A DNA stretch of 63,037 nucleotides from Bacteroidetes bacterium ADurb.Bin145 (GTDB lineage: Bacteria > Bacteroidota > Bacteroidia > Bacteroidales > VadinHA17). Of the stretch, positions 9,200 through 18,184 are shown piece after piece. The stretch is taken from positions 1 through 63,037 of the forward strand of contig MWDJ01000017.1 of NCBI GenBank assembly GCA_002070505.1. Direction: 5' to 3'. The notes under the pieces were generated by a model. It did no database searches. It was not told where the DNA came from and saw only the letters and a list, made by a program, of their open reading frames with translations. Every line of letters starts with the position of its first letter. Within the stretch, counting starts at the first letter, position 1. Made by a program: the position numbers and the translations under genes.

Positions 9200-9823
9200 T
9201 TATTTCCCGTTACTCTTTATTTTTTTTCTTTTCCTGGTTTGCCAGATCAGGTAAATAATAAATACTGCCCCAAGAAAATAGAGGATATATTCAATATATG
9301 GGAATACCTGTTCTCTTATGTCATATATGAAGTACCCTATAACCGCAAGGATTATATTCCAGATCCCTGCTCCGGCTACTGTGTAAACTATAAAGTCCTT
9401 CATGTTCATCCTTGCCAGTCCGGCTGGTATTGAAATAAGTTGTCGTACCGCAGGGACGAGTCTGCCGATGAAAGTTGAAGTTTTCCCGTTCCTGACAAAG
9501 TATTCTTCGGCATGAACTATTTTTGCTTCTGACAGCAGGAGCATTCTCCCTATCCTTGATTCAGCGAATTTGTACACAATCGGACGACCAAGATAGAGTG
9601 CAAGGTAATAGTTGACAAGCGCACCTACAAGGGCTCCTGCTGTTCCCGCAAGAAAAACTCCAAAGACGTTAAGGCCCCCCTGGGCCGCCTTGTATGCTGC
9701 AAAGGGTATTACTACTTCAGAAGGAAAAGGAATGAAAGAACTCTCAATCACCATCAGAAGAGCGACGGTGAAGTAATTGAGGTTAGCCATGTACCAGTCG
9801 ACCACGCTGTTAATTATTTCCAT
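9200..9823 (-). CDS. DedA-family membrane protein
   Basis: This is a 207-residue DedA (VTT/SNARE-associated) inner-membrane protein. Members are implicated in lipid carrier (undecaprenyl phosphate) or phospholipid flipping and in membrane homeostasis. The family features IESSFIPFPSEVVIPFA, the glycine-rich AGTAGALVGALVNYYLA and FIGRLVPAVRQLISIPAG are present, with four to five hydrophobic segments and a basic tail (RKRKKIKSNGK). The frame stays open to a TTG at 9856, but I place the start at the ATG at 9823 because family members begin close to this point. It converges with the lactate-permease gene, with 26 bp between the stop codons. Confidence 0.88.
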   Translation of the reverse strand: MEIINSVVDWYMANLNYFTVALLMVIESSFIPFPSEVVIPFAAYKAAQGGLNVFGVFLAGTAGALVGALVNYYLALYLGRPIVYKFAESRIGRMLLLSEAKIVHAEEYFVRNGKTSTFIGRLVPAVRQLISIPAGLARMNMKDFIVYTVAGAGIWNIILAVIGYFIYDIREQVFPYIEYILYFLGAVFIIYLIWQTRKRKKIKSNGK

Positions 9824-9914
9824 ATCCTTTCTAATAAAGTCACCAAATATAATCAACTTTTTGAACTAAGCGACCGGGAAGCTTCCCTTGACGTCATTGT
9901 TTCAAAAGGAATCT

Positions 9915-11531
9915 CTATTTTATTGTCAGCAGAACAACTGATTTTGAAGGCAGAACTACATTGAGAAGATCACCGTTTTTCCTGGCGCCGTTAAATCCGG
10001 CAATCTTTACTGTTTCAGGTTTGTCGAAAGTATTGATATCTGTGATCTTCGCTGAAGTCAGGATTTCTCCGGTTACTGTCGACCATTTGATCTGATTCAA
10101 AGTTGTGCTGAGCGTGATCGATTTATTGGGATCAATATTGACAAGTGTAATATGCACAGTACCTGATGAATCCTGAGAAGCTGATACATTAAGAGCCGGA
10201 AGCCTCTGATCGTCAAGAATATAATCAGGACTTACAAATTTCACCGGTATCATTTTTGCATCATGATGCACTTTGTAAAGATCAAACACATGATAGGTTG
10301 GTGTAAGGATCATCTTAGTTCCTTCTGTAAGTATTACTGCCTGAAGGACATTAATTGTCTGAGCCAGCTGAGCCATCTTTACTCTGTCGCAGTGATTGTT
10401 GAAAATATTAAGGTGAGTACCGGCGATCAAAGCATCCCGCAGGCTGTTCTGCTGGAACAGGAATCTTGGATTCGTTCCGGGTTCAGGATCAGTCCATATT
10501 CCCCACTCTCCCACTACAAGAGCAACCCTTTTCTGGGGATCATACTTTGTCATTACGGAATCATGCTTAATGATATATTCCTCCATTCTGAAGGCATTCC
10601 GCATTGTTGCGAAATAGGTCTGTTCGGTGAAGTTTGTTGCTGATCCCTGGCTCTGTACGGGAGCATTCTGCTGGCCTTGCTGCCCTGCAGGCCTTGCCCC
10701 CTGAGGAGCACCCTGTCCCATATTGCCTCTCGGCGGACGTGTATAATAGTGAAAATCAATACCCCATACGCCACCTCTTCCTGTGGCTACTGATTGCATC
10801 AGGACATCAGTCCATTTGTAATCGCCCGAATTAGGACCACATGCTACCTTGCTGAGAGGAGTGCCCGGATAATTCTTTGCGAACGATGAATACTGCCTGT
10901 ACTGTGTTGAATAATACTCCGGTGTCATATTGCCGCCGCAACCCCAGTTCTCATTGCCAATGCCCCAGAATGTCACTCCCCATGGTTTCTCCTTTCCGTT
11001 CTGTTTCCTCATATTTGTCATTGGGCTTATACCATCATAATTCACATATTCGACCCATTTACTGAGTTCCTCAACTGTACCGCTTCCCACGTTGCCCACT
11101 ATAAAAGGTTCTGCACCGATAAGGTCACATAATTCGAGGAATTCATGGGTGCCAAAACTGTTATCCTCAGTTACATTTCCCCAGTTTGTGTTGATCATTG
11201 TCGGACGCTGGTTTCTCGGACCTATTCCGTCACGCCAGTGATATTCGTCAGCAAAACAGCCGCCCGGCCATCTCAGGTTCGGGATCTTTATTTTCTTCAA
11301 TGCTTCAACAACATCCAGCCTGATGCGATCCTTCTTTGGGACAGGCATTGATTCACTTACCCAGTAGCCGTCATAGATGCATCTTCCGAGGTGTTCCGAA
11401 AAATGGCCATAAATATGCCTGCTTATTGTATATTGGGAATTTGCTCCGTCAACAAGAAGCGATACAGACGACTGGCCATAGCTGATCAGACCCAGTGTCA
11501 TTAAACTGATTAGTAAAAGTGCCTTTTTCAT
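9915..11531 (-). CDS. secreted GH51 alpha-L-arabinofuranosidase with GQ-rich insert
   Basis: This is a 538-residue glycoside hydrolase family 51 enzyme, which releases arabinose from arabinan or arabinoxylan side chains. A signal peptide is present (MKKALLLISLMTLGLISYG). The catalytic acid/base is Glu194 in GIGNENWG and the likely nucleophile is Glu342 in VVGEWGIWTD; LRWPGGCFADEYHWRDGIG is the family substrate-binding block. Residues about 265-301 form a Gly/Gln/Pro/Ala-rich stretch (NMGQGAPQGARPAGQQGQQ) that is not a normal part of the barrel. A TTG nine bases upstream is in frame, but the ATG at 11531 fits the signal peptide. It lies downstream of the GH2 gene on the same strand, 85 bp apart. 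Confidence 0.9.
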   Translation of the reverse strand: MKKALLLISLMTLGLISYGQSSVSLLVDGANSQYTISRHIYGHFSEHLGRCIYDGYWVSESMPVPKKDRIRLDVVEALKKIKIPNLRWPGGCFADEYHWRDGIGPRNQRPTMINTNWGNVTEDNSFGTHEFLELCDLIGAEPFIVGNVGSGTVEELSKWVEYVNYDGISPMTNMRKQNGKEKPWGVTFWGIGNENWGCGGNMTPEYYSTQYRQYSSFAKNYPGTPLSKVACGPNSGDYKWTDVLMQSVATGRGGVWGIDFHYYTRPPRGNMGQGAPQGARPAGQQGQQNAPVQSQGSATNFTEQTYFATMRNAFRMEEYIIKHDSVMTKYDPQKRVALVVGEWGIWTDPEPGTNPRFLFQQNSLRDALIAGTHLNIFNNHCDRVKMAQLAQTINVLQAVILTEGTKMILTPTYHVFDLYKVHHDAKMIPVKFVSPDYILDDQRLPALNVSASQDSSGTVHITLVNIDPNKSITLSTTLNQIKWSTVTGEILTSAKITDINTFDKPETVKIAGFNGARKNGDLLNVVLPSKSVVLLTIK

Positions 11532-11616
11532 AATTATCAAATTTTAAATCATACTTAATTTATCTCCCATTTACTGTGACCTATCAGATACTTAGGCTGA
11601 ACAGCCCGGAATTTTA

Positions 11617-13461
11617 CTATTTAAACCGCACCATGGCAGCTGCCTCATACAGTCTGCGGCTGGCATCATAAAGTTTCTTTTCCGGTATCTTGGCCACTTT
11701 TCTGTCGTATGTAAGCAGGCCGTTGGTCTCAATCTCAACATCGGTTGTCTGTGTATATATTGCTGCCGAAAGGCCTCTGCTGATGAATTGTACCATCTGA
11801 TCGAGATATCCCGAATAAGTCGAGAAAAGCGTATCTGCATCACTGAATGTTCTGTAACCCCAGTTGTTCTTGTCGAGCCAGGTATGGTTCTCAAGCGGAA
11901 GTCCGAGTCCGCCGAATTCACCAAGTACCAAAGCCTGTCTCATCCCGAAAACCTCGGGCTTTGCCATAACGGGGCCGGGATAATTATGCAGATCAAGTAT
12001 ATGCCCGACTTCATTGAAATTACCACCGCTCGCACTGTTCACAAGGCGTGAAGGATCTTTTTTCATTGTCCAGACAGTTATCTCCTGTGATTTGAACTGG
12101 CCCCATGCCTCGTTGAAAGGGACCCACATTATAATACAGGGGAAATTGTGCAGGTAGTCCATAATGGCATTCCATTCAGTCTGGTAAATCTTTTCTGAAT
12201 TTTCAGTTCTTATTTTGTCTGAACCTCCTTCCATACCGGGCCGGTTGTTCCACCGGTTCCCACCGAGATCTCCACTCGGCATATCCTGCCATACCAGCAT
12301 ACCCTCCCTGTCGCAATGATAATACCACCGGGCCGGTTCAACCTTGACATGTTTCCGGATCATATTGAATCCCATTTCCTTTGTTTTCCTGATATCGGAA
12401 TACAAAGCTTCATCACCCGGCGCTGTGTACAATCCATCGGGCCACCAGCCCTGGTCAAGTGTTCCATACTGAAAAATGAATTTATTATTAAGCATGATCC
12501 TCAGGACACCTTTTTCATCGGCCCTAAGATTTACCTTTCTCATCGCAAAATAACTTTTAACCTCATCAGCGACCTTTCCGTTTCTTATCACCGAGATCTT
12601 AAGGTCATACAGAAAAGGATTATCAGGTGACCAGAGTTTTGGATCAGTTATATTCATAACTATCTCCTTTCCGGTTTGCGACCGGCTTTCAGAAATCATT
12701 TTGCTGCCGTCCCAGGCTGTTACCTGTAGCAGATCGCCGCTTCCAGGGTTCTCGACAGAAACATCAATTTTCAGTAAATGCTTATCAATGTCAGGAGTTT
12801 GCTTCGTTGATCTGATATATGTCAGTGGAACTGGTTCGATCCATACCGTCTGCCATATGCCGGTTACTGATGTGTACCATATCCCTCCCGGTTTCAATAC
12901 CTGCTTTCCACGGGGCTGAGGACCATTATCAACAGGATCCTTGACCCTAAGTTCGAGCCTATGCGATCCCCGCGATTTTACAGCTTCAGTGATATCGAAG
13001 TAAAACGGATCATACCCTCCCTGATGAGATCCTATCTTCACACCATCAATGAAAACATCGCTCTGCCAGTCGACTGCTCCGAAATGAAGAAGGATATTCT
13101 TTCCTCTCATCTCAGATGGTATTGTGATCATGGTTCTGTACCATAAGACATTTCCGGGTCCTACAATTTTGTTCACTCCTGAGAGTGCAGATTCAACCGG
13201 AAAAGGCACAAGGATTTTGCCATCGTAGTTAAGAGGCAGAGTTTCACTGTCAGCAGTAATGGCGTAGTCCCATAGTCCGTTGAGGTTTTTCCATTTATCC
13301 CTCACCATCTGAGGTCTTGGGTATTCATTGAGACACTTTGCAGGATCAATCTTGTCGGCCCAGCTGGTCCTTATTTTATCGCCAGCTATTTTCCAATCCT
13401 GGGAAAATGCAATAATTGTAAATCCTGTGAAGATCAGTAGCGAAACAAGAATCTTTTTCAT
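11617..13461 (-). CDS. secreted GH2 family glycosidase
   Basis: This 614-residue glycoside hydrolase family 2 protein has a cleavable signal (MKKILVSLLIFTGFTIIAFSQ). It shows the sugar-binding jelly-roll (NLNGLWDYAIT, then VDWQSDVFIDG) and an immunoglobulin-like domain. The TIM barrel has the acid/base Glu451 in PFNEAWGQF and the probable nucleophile Glu515 in LGEFGGLGLP. The sub-specificity (beta-galactosidase, glucuronidase or mannosidase-like) cannot be told; the motif NMIRKHVKVEPARWYYHCDREG is typical of uncharacterised Bacteroidota GH2 members. It precedes the GH51 gene on the same strand, so the two may act together on arabinose- and galactose-bearing polysaccharide. Confidence 0.9.
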   Translation of the reverse strand: MKKILVSLLIFTGFTIIAFSQDWKIAGDKIRTSWADKIDPAKCLNEYPRPQMVRDKWKNLNGLWDYAITADSETLPLNYDGKILVPFPVESALSGVNKIVGPGNVLWYRTMITIPSEMRGKNILLHFGAVDWQSDVFIDGVKIGSHQGGYDPFYFDITEAVKSRGSHRLELRVKDPVDNGPQPRGKQVLKPGGIWYTSVTGIWQTVWIEPVPLTYIRSTKQTPDIDKHLLKIDVSVENPGSGDLLQVTAWDGSKMISESRSQTGKEIVMNITDPKLWSPDNPFLYDLKISVIRNGKVADEVKSYFAMRKVNLRADEKGVLRIMLNNKFIFQYGTLDQGWWPDGLYTAPGDEALYSDIRKTKEMGFNMIRKHVKVEPARWYYHCDREGMLVWQDMPSGDLGGNRWNNRPGMEGGSDKIRTENSEKIYQTEWNAIMDYLHNFPCIIMWVPFNEAWGQFKSQEITVWTMKKDPSRLVNSASGGNFNEVGHILDLHNYPGPVMAKPEVFGMRQALVLGEFGGLGLPLENHTWLDKNNWGYRTFSDADTLFSTYSGYLDQMVQFISRGLSAAIYTQTTDVEIETNGLLTYDRKVAKIPEKKLYDASRRLYEAAAMVRFK

Positions 13462-13791
13462 AGCCCAGGTTTTTTGTGTTAAATTTACACTTATTATCCC
13501 TTAGTATTAATTATGTTTTTATATCCGAACATAAAACATTATCTATCAGTATTTTAATTCGGAAACTAAGATGTCTTATTCACTGGCATCTTCCTAATAC
13601 AAATTAAAGAATTCCGTTCAACATGTCAAATTTTCAGCATAATAAAATGCAGTATTTAAAATAATGTTTTGTATGTATTATTAATGACTTAATATCTGGT
13701 TTTAATTATTATATTGCGAGCATTAATTCAGGTTGCCATTGAAATATTTCTATAGAATTTCCGCGTAAAATAAAAACTTAATAAGCTTATT
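13462..13791. other. 330-bp AT-rich divergent intergenic region
   Basis: This region separates the GH2 gene (reverse) from the acyl-CoA ligase gene (forward). It is strongly AT-rich and contains no open frame that looks like protein. It presumably carries both promoters. I could not find an unambiguous TAnnTTTG -7 box with a TTTG box 19-21 bp upstream in either direction; TAAATTTA just upstream of the GH2 gene (reverse strand) is one mismatch away. A short inverted pair AAGATG/CATCTT occurs around 13568-13592. Confidence 0.5.
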
Positions 13792-15564
13792 ATGAGCGTA
13801 GAACGAACCTTCGACCTGCTTGAGAGGTATGCCGGGCTTTTCAATAAAGAGGATGCTCTTTGTTGTAAACAAAATGGCGAATGGATTAAGTACAGTACAT
13901 CCGACTATATCGAATATTCATACAATTTCAGCTTCGGTCTGCTTGAACTGGGATTTTCCAGGGGTGACAAGATAATGACAGTCTCACACAATCGCCCGGA
14001 GTGGAATTTCATCGATATGGGAATGGCTATGATAGGAGTAGTTCATGTACCTGTGTTCACATCACTCAACAGTGATGAATACCATTATGTTTTAACCCAT
14101 TCCGATGCCAGGATGCTTATTGTCTCCGACAGGAAACTGTTCAGGGCTTTAAAAGCTGCATTGTCAGGAATAGAGCGCCGGATAGATGTGTATTCGTTTG
14201 ATGAAATTGAAGAGATAAAAAGCTGGAAAGAAATTATTGAAGCAGGAAAAGCAGCTTCGGCCAGGCACAGGTCAACTGTTGAAGAAATTAAAAGGTCCGT
14301 TCGCCCCGACGATTTTGCCTCTCTGATTTATACCTCAGGGACCACTGGCAGGCCGAAAGGAGTGAAGCTCACACACAGGAACATGGTAAGTAATTTTCTT
14401 GCAGCAGCATCAATATTTAATCTGAAACAAGAGGATAAATATCTGAGCATTTTACCATTATGCCATGTAGGAGGCAGGCTCGGAAATTATCAGACACAAT
14501 ACAGCGGAACAAGTATATATTATGCTGAGAGCATGGGAACAATTGCTTCGAATCTCCAGGAAATACAGGCAGATGGTTTCGATGCAGTTCCAAGGGTCAT
14601 TGAGAAATTCTATGATGTTATTATTTCAAAGGGCAACAAGCTTAAGGGAGTTAAAAAATCCCTTTTCTTCTGGGCTGTCAGACTGGGGCTTAAATACAAA
14701 CCTTTTGGAGAGAATGGATGGTTCTATGATCAGAAGCTTAAGCTTGCTGATAAACTGATCTTCAGTAAATGGCGTGAAGCTCTCGGCGGAAGAGTAAGGA
14801 TCGTGGGATGCGGGGGAGCAAGTCTTCAGTCGCGGCTCGAAAGGATCTTCTGGGCTGCCGGGATAAAGATCATCAATATGTACGGACTTACAGAAACCTC
14901 ACCTATAATCACGATAAACGGAACCGAAAAGGGGAAGGTAAAGCTTGGTTCTGTAGGGACGTCTATTCCGGGAGTTGAAGTTCGTATTGCTGATGATGGA
15001 GAGATCCTTTGCAAAGGGCCCAATGTTTCTCCGGGCTACTACAAAGATCCTGAACTGACAAGAGCAGCATACGATGGCGAGGGATGGTTTCATACCGGCG
15101 ACATAGGACATTTTGAAGATGGTAAATTCCTGATGGTGACCGACAGGAAAAAAGAGATATTCAAGCTATCCAATGGTAAATTCATCGCACCGCAGATAAT
15201 TGAAAACCTGTTCAAGGAACTCCCGATGATAGACCAGATAATGGTACTTGGCGAGCATGAGAAATTTGCAAGCGCACTCATTTCGCCAAATTTCAGGTTC
15301 TTTGATGAGTGGAAAACATCCAGGAACCTTTCACTCTCCGATAATGGTGAACTTATAAGCCTGCCTGAAATCCAGACACTTTTTTCATCCGAAATAGAAC
15401 GGATGAACAGGAAACTTAACCCGAGTGAAAGAATAAACAGATTCCGGCTTGTCAAGGATGAATGGACCCCTGCCACAGGAGAGCTCTCCCCTACTCTGAA
15501 ACTCAGACGGCACTTCATCAATAATAAATACAAGTCGATCATTGATCAGGTTTACATGAAATGA
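13792..15564 (+). CDS. long-chain acyl-CoA ligase (AMP-forming)
   Basis: This 590-residue ANL-superfamily enzyme activates a fatty or other carboxylic acid with ATP to the acyl-adenylate and then the CoA thioester. Visible motifs are the P-loop YTSGTTGRPKGVKLTH (about 180-195), the adenine-binding NMYGLTETSPIITI, the hinge-region WFHTGDIGHFEDGKF with TDRKKEIFKLSNGKFIAP, and the C-terminal lysine region ATGELSPTLKLRR. The architecture matches the FadD15-like long-chain group. The next gene starts 7 bp after its stop, and that gene overlaps the third, so the three are almost certainly one operon. The acid used is unknown. Confidence 0.9.
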   Translation: MSVERTFDLLERYAGLFNKEDALCCKQNGEWIKYSTSDYIEYSYNFSFGLLELGFSRGDKIMTVSHNRPEWNFIDMGMAMIGVVHVPVFTSLNSDEYHYVLTHSDARMLIVSDRKLFRALKAALSGIERRIDVYSFDEIEEIKSWKEIIEAGKAASARHRSTVEEIKRSVRPDDFASLIYTSGTTGRPKGVKLTHRNMVSNFLAAASIFNLKQEDKYLSILPLCHVGGRLGNYQTQYSGTSIYYAESMGTIASNLQEIQADGFDAVPRVIEKFYDVIISKGNKLKGVKKSLFFWAVRLGLKYKPFGENGWFYDQKLKLADKLIFSKWREALGGRVRIVGCGGASLQSRLERIFWAAGIKIINMYGLTETSPIITINGTEKGKVKLGSVGTSIPGVEVRIADDGEILCKGPNVSPGYYKDPELTRAAYDGEGWFHTGDIGHFEDGKFLMVTDRKKEIFKLSNGKFIAPQIIENLFKELPMIDQIMVLGEHEKFASALISPNFRFFDEWKTSRNLSLSDNGELISLPEIQTLFSSEIERMNRKLNPSERINRFRLVKDEWTPATGELSPTLKLRRHFINNKYKSIIDQVYMK

Positions 15565-15571
15565 CCCGGCA

Positions 15572-16741
15572 ATGAAGCTAATAAGTGTTTCCGACAGAAG
15601 CAGTGAAAGGATGTTCCTTGATACTGCAAGAAGAATTTACAGGGATGATAAGATCTGGGTTTGTCCACTCGATAATGATATCAAAGCTGTTTTCGACCCG
15701 GCAAGGAACCCTTATTTTAAACACGGAACGGCCCGGCGATGGGTCTTGACTGATGACAGTAATAATCTCATTGGAAGAATCGCTGCATTCATAGATCATA
15801 ACATGGCAAACAGCTATGATCAGCCGACAGGAGGAATAGGTTTCTTCGAATGTATAAATGACAATGATGCTGCCGTAAAACTCTTCGATACTGCTAAGCA
15901 ATGGTTGCAGGAGCAAGGTATGGAAGCAATGGATGGCCCGATCAATTTTGGCGAAACAGATAAATACTGGGGTCTGCTTGTCAATGGTTTCACACATCCT
16001 TCCTTCGATATAGCATACAACCATGCTTATTACAGGGATCTCTTCGAGTCATACGGATTCAGAGTGTACTATAAAATGGAAGGATTTCACCTTGATATCC
16101 ATAAGGGGATACCTGAAAGGATCTTCAGAATTGCCGAAAGGGTAATGAAAAAACCTGGTTACGAATTTCACCATTTCACCTGGAAAGAAACTGATAAGTA
16201 TATTAATGATTTTGCCCTTGTATTTAACGAAGCATGGGCCTCATTCAAACAATATTTCGAACCTCTCGAACCCGAATACATAAGGGAAACACTCAGAAAA
16301 GCGCGGCCGATACTGGAAGAGGAATTCATCTGGCTTGCATATTTTGAGGGGAAACCAATAGCGATTTACCTTATGTTCCCTGACCTGAACCAGATACTTA
16401 AACATTTGAATGGAAAGCTGGATCCGATAAGTGTGCTAAGATTCCTGTGGCTTAAGAAGAGAAAAACAATGACAAGGGCAAGAGGCATGCTGATGGGAGT
16501 TATCCCGAAATTCCAGGGCCTTGGAATCGAGTCCGCATTCATTGTAAACCTTGTAAATGTTTTCAGGAATAAACCGCACTACACGGAAATAGAATTCTCC
16601 TGGGTCGCTGACTTTAATCCAAAAATGCGCAAGATCTTCATCTCAGTGGGCTCTGTCCCGGTAAAAGAATACATAACTTACAGATATCTTTTCGATCCTT
16701 CGAAAGAGTTTAAGAGATACCCTATCCCTGATATAAAATGA
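15572..16741 (+). CDS. YghO-like putative acyltransferase (GNAT fold)
   Basis: This 389-residue cytoplasmic protein resembles E. coli YghO and is probably of the acyl-CoA N-acyltransferase superfamily. Conserved blocks are VCPLDNDIKAVFDPARNPYF, RIAAFIDHN, the strongly conserved MDGPINFGETDKYWGLLVNGF, and a C-terminal GVIPKFQGLGIESAFI followed by EFSWVADFNPKMRKIF. It is a paralogue of the protein encoded at 56029-57231 with the same order of blocks. No reaction is established for the family. It is tightly coupled: 7 bp after the acyl-CoA ligase, and its stop overlaps the next start in ATGA. That context suggests the ligase supplies its acyl donor (inference). Confidence 0.75.
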   Translation: MKLISVSDRSSERMFLDTARRIYRDDKIWVCPLDNDIKAVFDPARNPYFKHGTARRWVLTDDSNNLIGRIAAFIDHNMANSYDQPTGGIGFFECINDNDAAVKLFDTAKQWLQEQGMEAMDGPINFGETDKYWGLLVNGFTHPSFDIAYNHAYYRDLFESYGFRVYYKMEGFHLDIHKGIPERIFRIAERVMKKPGYEFHHFTWKETDKYINDFALVFNEAWASFKQYFEPLEPEYIRETLRKARPILEEEFIWLAYFEGKPIAIYLMFPDLNQILKHLNGKLDPISVLRFLWLKKRKTMTRARGMLMGVIPKFQGLGIESAFIVNLVNVFRNKPHYTEIEFSWVADFNPKMRKIFISVGSVPVKEYITYRYLFDPSKEFKRYPIPDIK

Positions 16742-18174
16742 AATATGATATTATAATAATCGGAGCCGGACTTGGTGGATTGACGGCCGGAGCTAAATTA
16801 TCAAAGGAGGGTAAAAAGGTACTTCTTATAGAGCAGCACAGCTGCCCCGGCGGATGCGCGACAACTTTTCGCCGGGGTGATCTCACTTTTGAGGTCGGAC
16901 TGCATGAGATGGACGGGCTTTCCCCCCGCGACATGAAAACAAGGATATTCAACGACCTTGAGGTATTTAAACACGTGGAATTCATTCCTCTCGATGAATT
17001 TTACCGGTTCACCAATGGACGTTATGATATTGTTCTGCCAAACAACCATGAAAAAGCATTAGAGAAATTGTCGCAGATATTTCCCGGCGAGACCGGTGGA
17101 ATAAAAGAGTATTTCAACCTCTTATTGAATCCTCCGAAGAAAAATGACAAAAATGAGATGCAGGACAAAAGCATCGGTGAATTCCTCGATTCGGTTTTCA
17201 CTGACGAGGATCTGAAAGTGATATTGCTTGGTAACCTCGGGTATTTTGCTGACGATCCTTATTCTTTATCACTGGCATATTACGCTGCTGCCCAGGGAAG
17301 CTATTATACCGGCGGTTCGTGTTACATAAGGGGGGGTTCACAAAAATTATCCGATTGCCTGGCTGCCTTCATCAGGGATAATGGTGGTGAAGTCATGCTG
17401 AATCATCTTGTAACAGGAATTAAAACAAGGAACGGTAAAATATACGGTATTGAATTCAGGAAGAAAAACGATAAACAGAATATTACCTTTGAAGCAGAAA
17501 CTGACAATCTTATTGCAAACAACTCCGTTGCAGGCGTTGCCGATATGTTGCCATCTGATCATGGATCGGTCCTGAAGGACCAGATCAGGGAAATGGAACA
17601 CGGGGCATCTCTTCTTACATTATACCTCGGATTCAATAAAGAACTCAGGGAGCTGGGGAACAATTATTATTCAACCTGTGTTTACGATACTTCGGTAAGG
17701 ACACAGGGGGATATTAAAATTAATAACAGGGATGATTTTTCACGTCGCAGTTTCATTTTCGTCGATTATAGTCAGATCCCTTCAGGGCTTGCCCCTGCCG
17801 GAAAAAGCGTAGGATCGGTGTGCTGCATCGACTACCTCGAAGATTGGGAAGGACTTGACAGGCAGGAATATTACCGGAGGAAAGAAGAGGTTGCTTCAGC
17901 TCTGATTGCAAGAGTTGAGGCATTTATCCCCGGGATTAGCAATTTCATCTGCCATTCCGAAGTGGCCACTTCTAAAACAATAAAACGATATACTCTGAAC
18001 CCGGCAGGATCGGTCTACGGCTTTGCCCAGACTCCTTCAAGAAAAACGATAGACCCGGCTTTGATCCCGGAGAATCTTCATTTTGCTTCAGCCTGGGGTA
18101 AGAGCGGTGGTGGTTTTTCCGGAGCAATTTACGGAGGCTATCTCTGTGCGGTGAGTGTGCTAAGAAAAAGATAA
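16738..18174 (+). CDS. FAD-dependent oxidoreductase, phytoene desaturase / retinol saturase-like
   Basis: This 478-residue flavoprotein of the CrtI/CrtISO/RetSat group acts on isoprenoid or long hydrophobic chains. The N-terminal dinucleotide-binding motif IIIGAGLGGLTAGAKLSKEG and the following EQHSCPGGCATTFRRG are clear. The C-terminal FAD motif region is ASAWGKSGGGFSGAIYGGYLCA. A middle YTGGSCYIRGGSQKLSDCL matches the family's second conserved region. Its start overlaps the stop of the acyltransferase-like gene by four bases, giving translational coupling. Together with the ligase this points to modification of a lipid or isoprenoid; the exact substrate is not visible. No crtB-type synthase is present in the window. 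Confidence 0.82.
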   Translation: MKYDIIIIGAGLGGLTAGAKLSKEGKKVLLIEQHSCPGGCATTFRRGDLTFEVGLHEMDGLSPRDMKTRIFNDLEVFKHVEFIPLDEFYRFTNGRYDIVLPNNHEKALEKLSQIFPGETGGIKEYFNLLLNPPKKNDKNEMQDKSIGEFLDSVFTDEDLKVILLGNLGYFADDPYSLSLAYYAAAQGSYYTGGSCYIRGGSQKLSDCLAAFIRDNGGEVMLNHLVTGIKTRNGKIYGIEFRKKNDKQNITFEAETDNLIANNSVAGVADMLPSDHGSVLKDQIREMEHGASLLTLYLGFNKELRELGNNYYSTCVYDTSVRTQGDIKINNRDDFSRRSFIFVDYSQIPSGLAPAGKSVGSVCCIDYLEDWEGLDRQEYYRRKEEVASALIARVEAFIPGISNFICHSEVATSKTIKRYTLNPAGSVYGFAQTPSRKTIDPALIPENLHFASAWGKSGGGFSGAIYGGYLCAVSVLRKR

Positions 18175-18184
18175 TAACCCGCGG

